Made by a program: the position numbers and the translations under genes. From contig OX621260.1 of NCBI GenBank assembly GCA_951640165.1, forward strand, positions 12,108,001-12,172,000: DNA of 64,000 nucleotides. Direction: 5' to 3'. This document shows, in pieces, positions 24,301-30,300 of the stretch. The first letter of the stretch is position 1. Each line of letters begins with the position of its first letter. The notes under the pieces were generated by a model. That model did not search any database and had not been told where the DNA came from. It saw nothing but the letters and a program-made list of their open reading frames with translations. The stretch is from Pseudoips prasinana (taxonomy: Eukaryota > Arthropoda > Insecta > Lepidoptera > Nolidae).

Positions 24301-27300
24301 ACGACTTTCTACCAGATTTTCTGTCGTCCACTGTTTATGTTACACCTAGTATAAACACTACCGTTGTAGACATTACATTATAGGCCATAAAGCGTTTACT
24401 TTATTCTAAATATTACAACAGCATTGTATTTGACTTCATTGTCCGCAGAATGACTTCAGAGAATACCCCGACATATTACGACAAGCAATCTGCCAAGGCC
24501 GTCTCCTCCAAGACCCATTGATGGAAATATCACAACTCTGCGGTCCCGACGAAGAAATACTATGTCTCCGATATCATCCCTTACAAGACCAAATAACTAA
24601 AGAAGATTTACTCGACGGCATAGAATTAGAATTCGTCAACCGGATTAATGAAGTAGGTGTAGATGTCAACGAAGCAGTACTAACAGGCCGAGGCACAGAG
24701 TTATTACAATTTGTATGCGGCTTGGGCCCCAGAAAAGCTCAGGCGTTGATAAAACTCTTCAAACAAACCAATCAGAAACTAGAAAATAGAACGCAACTGG
24801 TTACTGTCTGTCATATGGGTCCCAAAGTCTTCATCAACTGTTCAGGCTTCATCAAAATAGACACAAGCAGTTTAGGTGATAGTACGGAAGCTTATATTGA
24901 GGTATTAGATGGTTCTCGAGTCCATCCCGAGACTTACGAGTGGGCAAGAAAAATGGCTGTCGACGCCTTAGAATATGAAGACGAAGACGCCAACCCAGCT
25001 GGTGCGCTTGAAGAAATTCTCGAAGCTCCTGAAAGACTGAAAGATTTAGATCTCGACGCTTTTGCTGAAGAGTTGGAACGTCAAGGCTTCGGCAACAAAA
25101 GCATCACGTTGTACGATATTAGAGAAGAATTAAACTCTCGGTATAAAGACCTCAGAGTCCCATATAAATCACCGACACCTGAGGAAATGTTTGATATTCT
25201 TACCAAAGAAACGCCGGAGACGTTATATGTGGGCAAGATGGTTTTGGCGTCGGTTGTGGGTATTTCTCATAGGAAGCCTCAGAGGGAGATGTTGGACCAG
25301 GCTAACCCGGTGAGGAATGATGAGACTGGACTGTGGGAGTGTCCCTTCTGTCATAAAAATGACTTCCCTGAGTTGTCAGAGGTAAGAAAATATTATTGAA
25401 CGATTTTTGTGGTAAATCTTAGTTGTGTAATAATAGTAAGTTTCTAAGTACATGCATCAATTGGACGTACCACCTAGCGTGGATCTTTTGCCCAGCTTGA
25501 GATGAAGAAAGCTTATATTCTTTCATAATATTATAATTACTTCCAGAGTTGTCAATTTCTTCATTTGCTTAATAACCATATGGTTATGAAGATGTTAACA
25601 ACGTAGATCCCTCATATTTTGCTAGCGGGCATGCAAATACATTGTCAAACTATCTTATTCAAATTAAATCCATTACAATACCACCCTAATATTATAAAGG
25701 CGAAAGTTTCTGAGTGTGTGAGTGTATGTTTGTTGGTTCTTCACATTTAAAAGGCTAGAGCGATATTAATAAAATTTGGTATGGAATTAGCTGACACCCT
25801 GGATTAACTTAGGCTATAATTTATAAAGCTTGTGTCAAATATACAGAATAATATTACAATAATAAATACAAATATTTATATTACATCATTAATATTAAAT
25901 ACACTTTAGTTTTGTATGTCAACAGTTCGTAAACAGAATAATATTTATTCTCCAAAAACCATGCTTTGCTCCTCCAACCAAGATTAGTATTACACATTTG
26001 ACGGTCACCATAGCTTAGTTGGTAGTGCTCCTGCCGACGAAGCTGGTGGTCCTGGATTCGAATCCCAGTAAGTGCAAATATTTGTGTGAGCCTTATCTAT
26101 GGAAAGGTTAATTTTATCTTTCTATTATAAAGAATGTTTTTCTTAATTCCAATAATATATATTTGTAATTTAATTGGCCAGGTGTGGAACCATTTCGACG
26201 CGGGTGCGTGTCCGGGCCAGGCCACAGGCGTGCGCATTAGACTGGACAACGGGCTGTCAGGCTACATACACATCAAGAACCTGTCCGACCGACATGTGTC
26301 CGATCCGACGGAGCGGGTCCGGATCGGACAGACTGTACATTGTAGGGTTCTCAAAATTGATGTGGAAAGGTTCTCAGTAGACTGTTCATCGAAATCTTCA
26401 GATTTATTGGACAAAAATAATGAATGGAGGTGAGTTCTGAAATTTTAACATGAATATTATTGAGGAAAAGAGGGTTCATTTCACACAGCGTCATCACATT
26501 TCAATCAATCGCCCATATAAGAGAGGTACCTCCACTTTACAGAAGACATTCCTTAATAATAACTTTAATGTTGTGTTTCTGCATGTCAGTAAGGTTGCTA
26601 GAGCTCGTTGAGGAGGGGGGAGGGTCACATATAAGAGAGGTATCTCCACCTTACAGAAGACATTCCTCAATAATAACTTTAGTGTCGTGTTTCTGCGTGT
26701 GAGTAAGGTCGCTCTAGCTCCCCCCACACCCCCACTCCAATGTGCTCTAGCACATTGGAGTGGGGGGAAGGGTCAGCAACACTTGTTTGCTGACTCTTTT
26801 GAAATCCAGCAACGCACCCGTGACTCCTCTGGTGATGCGAGTGTACATGGGCGGCGGTGATCACTTACCATCAGGTGACCCGCTTGCTCCTTTGACACAC
26901 TTTTAAAAAATTAAGCAAAGCTTGAATTATGGCTACTAGACAACAGAGAGAAAAACCTACTTATCGTCGTTTAAGTTTTAACACCTGTCAAATATGCTTT
27001 CAAAGTACGCAACTTTTCAGCAGAGCAATAAATCCGTTTTATTTAGCATCAAAATACTGTTTATAGTTAGATTTATTCTATATAAGAACCTACCTATGCC
27101 ACAGTATAGATATAGACAGTAGGGAAACTAAGCCTAGTTGATGAAATAATTACCTACAGTCCATTCGAAAAATAAGTATATATATTTTACTGTTTTTATA
27201 GTTTTCTTTCCATCAAAACATTTTTGTTACAAACTGTAAATTACTAGGTTTAGGTTTTGAAAAAGCCGAGTTCGAACAGCCGTGTAATACATAAAACAAT

Positions 27301-30300
27301 CGTGCCATTTAAATATAATCGCGGGGATAGTCTTATTTGTGATCAGTTGATCACTCGTCTTGACGCGGCACTCGATACTGACAGCTCGGCGACAACAGCT
27401 TACGGGTCTTGTCAATGCGCATGTGTGTGTGAGTGTGCCGTTTCGAGCGTTTGTAGGTAGTTTCCGTACTGTATATATTTTATACTAAACCAACGTCGAT
27501 CACTGATTCTTAATGATAAGGTGACATGTCAACATGCGTCTTGTAACGTTAGCAAACTTTTCTTTCTTGTTCATGTTGAATCTATTGTATATAATTTTGT
27601 AGACCGGCAGTATTGTATTATGATTTCTATTTTGTTTGTAGACCTCCAAAAGATCCATATTACGACCAAGAAACAGAGGACAAAGACTTACGTAAGGAAA
27701 AGGAAGCGAAGCAGACTAAAGAGCGGATGCAATACGTGAAGCGAGTGATCGTGCACCCTGCCTTCCACAACATCTCCTTCGCAGAGGCAGAGAAGCTCAT
27801 GGAGAAGATGGCGCAGGGCGAGGTCATCGTGCGGCCTAGCAGCAAGGTATGTCATTTTAATAATGAAATGAAATAATGAAATTTATTCAGCACTTGGGTA
27901 TTAACATACACTTGTACTTGTCAAGCTCACGATGCAGTACATAAACATAGTATAAACAGTATAAAATTAAAAATAAAAAAAAACAAATATATTAGTCCGT
28001 CCGTGCAGTCTGACTTATCACATATTTTTTAAATCATTCAAAAAATAACAAGTTTCTAAGCTATAATTTTTAAATTTAGTACTAAATTTTAAAATAATTA
28101 GTTACTAAATTTTAAAATTTAAGAATTGTCTTCAATTCTTTAATTTTCAACAAGCAGTTCGGTCAGTGCAAAAGGCTCTCAACCAGTAGTTTAATATAAG
28201 CGACTAATACCTGAGGGCACCCTTATGTGGTTCGGCCCACAGCTCAGGGGGCCGCTGAAGTAAAAAGACGGAATTCTAAATCACTGTATCACCGATCAAG
28301 TATTAAGGGGCCAACTTGATCCTCGCCGCAGAGGAACTTACCCTAGCTAACCTGCGGCTTTCTCTACCTACCTGCTGTAACTTTTATTATAATTTCTACA
28401 ATATTTGAAATTGCTTTTACAAATAGACTATTTTTTATTTCCCGCCGTCACTTAGACCTTTATTTAATAAAGGCGATTCGCACTCATCACCGCATCACGC
28501 AGCGTAGCGCGGGAGTGCGTATTCTTAGGTTGCTTGCAAGTATTTGTTTTTGTAAAGAAAACACGCGTAGTGCCACACATTGAAAACGCATTCACGCGCA
28601 GTGTTGCAAATCACGTGAAACACGTACCCCCGCACGTGGGTCCGGGAAAAGACGCAATGGCACACCGAGCTCTGTAGAATTGTGCATGATTTTGACAGGA
28701 AATCGATCAACATATATTCGAAATTGTACGTATATAATTATACAAAAACAAGCACATAATATAACTGCAGCATCCTGAATGAGTTTCCAATGAATAATAT
28801 TTTTTTGTATAAAAGCAATGGTCGGCAATAAAAAGCTGATGTGAAAGAGGGCTCTATGCCATCTCATGACTATAAAGCACCTCCGCGCGTTTGTGCGGAG
28901 AAACCTGCACTCCCGCACCCGCACGCATCTCTGTCGTCACGCACCCCACAGCGTAATGTGGGATATTGTGAAAATCGCCATGCCTATGGTATGCAGTACT
29001 CATTTTTGTGCGAGTAAGAAGCTATCCTATATAGCCATATGTTGTGTGCGAGTTTAGATGCCACCTCGGCCTTCGATTGTGTGCCGAATTAATAAACCAT
29101 CCCAGTTGTATTTTAAGCATTAATTTACAAGCCAAAGCGGCCCTGATTTGTTTCTGAGTTAATAAAGATTAATATAAATGAAAAACAAAATTGTATTCTC
29201 TTGTATTATCTGAGGTTTTATGGTAAAAGATTTGTTTGATTCCAGGGTTCTGATCACCTGACTGTGACGTGGAAAGTAGCTGACAATATCTACCAACACA
29301 TCGATGTCCGGGAAGAAGGGAAGGAGAACGCATTTTCATTAGGTTTGTATTGAAACTTTGAAACGTTTTTTATCTATATAATTTATTACGAAAAATTACT
29401 TCGTAGTTCGAAGTAGCTTAAAATACTTCCACTTATTATGTTACACCTTTGTATAATAATATTGTTGCCCCATACTTTGACGGTCACCGTAGCCTAGTTG
29501 GTAGTGCTCCTGCTTACGAAGCTGGTGGTCCTGGGTTCGAATCCCGGTAAGTGCAAATATTTGTGTGATGAGCACGAATATTTGTTTCTGAGTCATGGAT
29601 GTTTTCTATGTATTTAAGTATTTATCTATCTATATAAGTATGTATATCGTCGCCTGGTACCCATAGTACAAGCTTTGCTTAGTTTGGGGCTAGGATGATC
29701 TGTGGCATTGTCCCTAGTTATTATTGCAGCATTATTGCATGCATGCATCTCCCTACTGCTACCAAAATTGCACTTGCGCAGTCCTTGCTTCTCCCTATCC
29801 TTGACTATGGTGACACCAGCTATCTTGATCTTACAGAGGACCAACTTGATAAACTTGAGCGACTTCAAAACTTTTGCATACGATTCATATTTGGTTTGCG
29901 TAAATATGATCACGTCTCTGAATTTCGCACTAAACTCAAGTGGTTGCCCATAAGACTTCGTCGGAATACTCACATTGTCACACTTCTATACAGTATTCTG
30001 TTCAATCCATCCACTCCTCTCTATCTCAAGGAACGCTTTCAGTTTCTTCACTCAACTCATTCGCGACTCTTGCGGTCTTCAGAAAACTTACGACTCAAAA
30101 TGCCAATGCATTCTACTAATTTTACAGACAAATCCTTCAGCGTTCAAGCTGTCCGATTATGGAATGCGCTGCCAATACAGATTAGACGCGCTCAATCACA
30201 AAACGTTTTTAAAAATATGGTTAAACAGCACTATCTCACTTTATCTACTCTGCAATAAATCTACTGCCGTCCGTTTGTGAAATAATATCCTTACATTCTT

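Noticed and set aside
28585..28924. 110-codon minus-strand open frame in intron 20
   Set aside because: No recognisable domain, and it lies opposite an intron of Spt6; chance frame.
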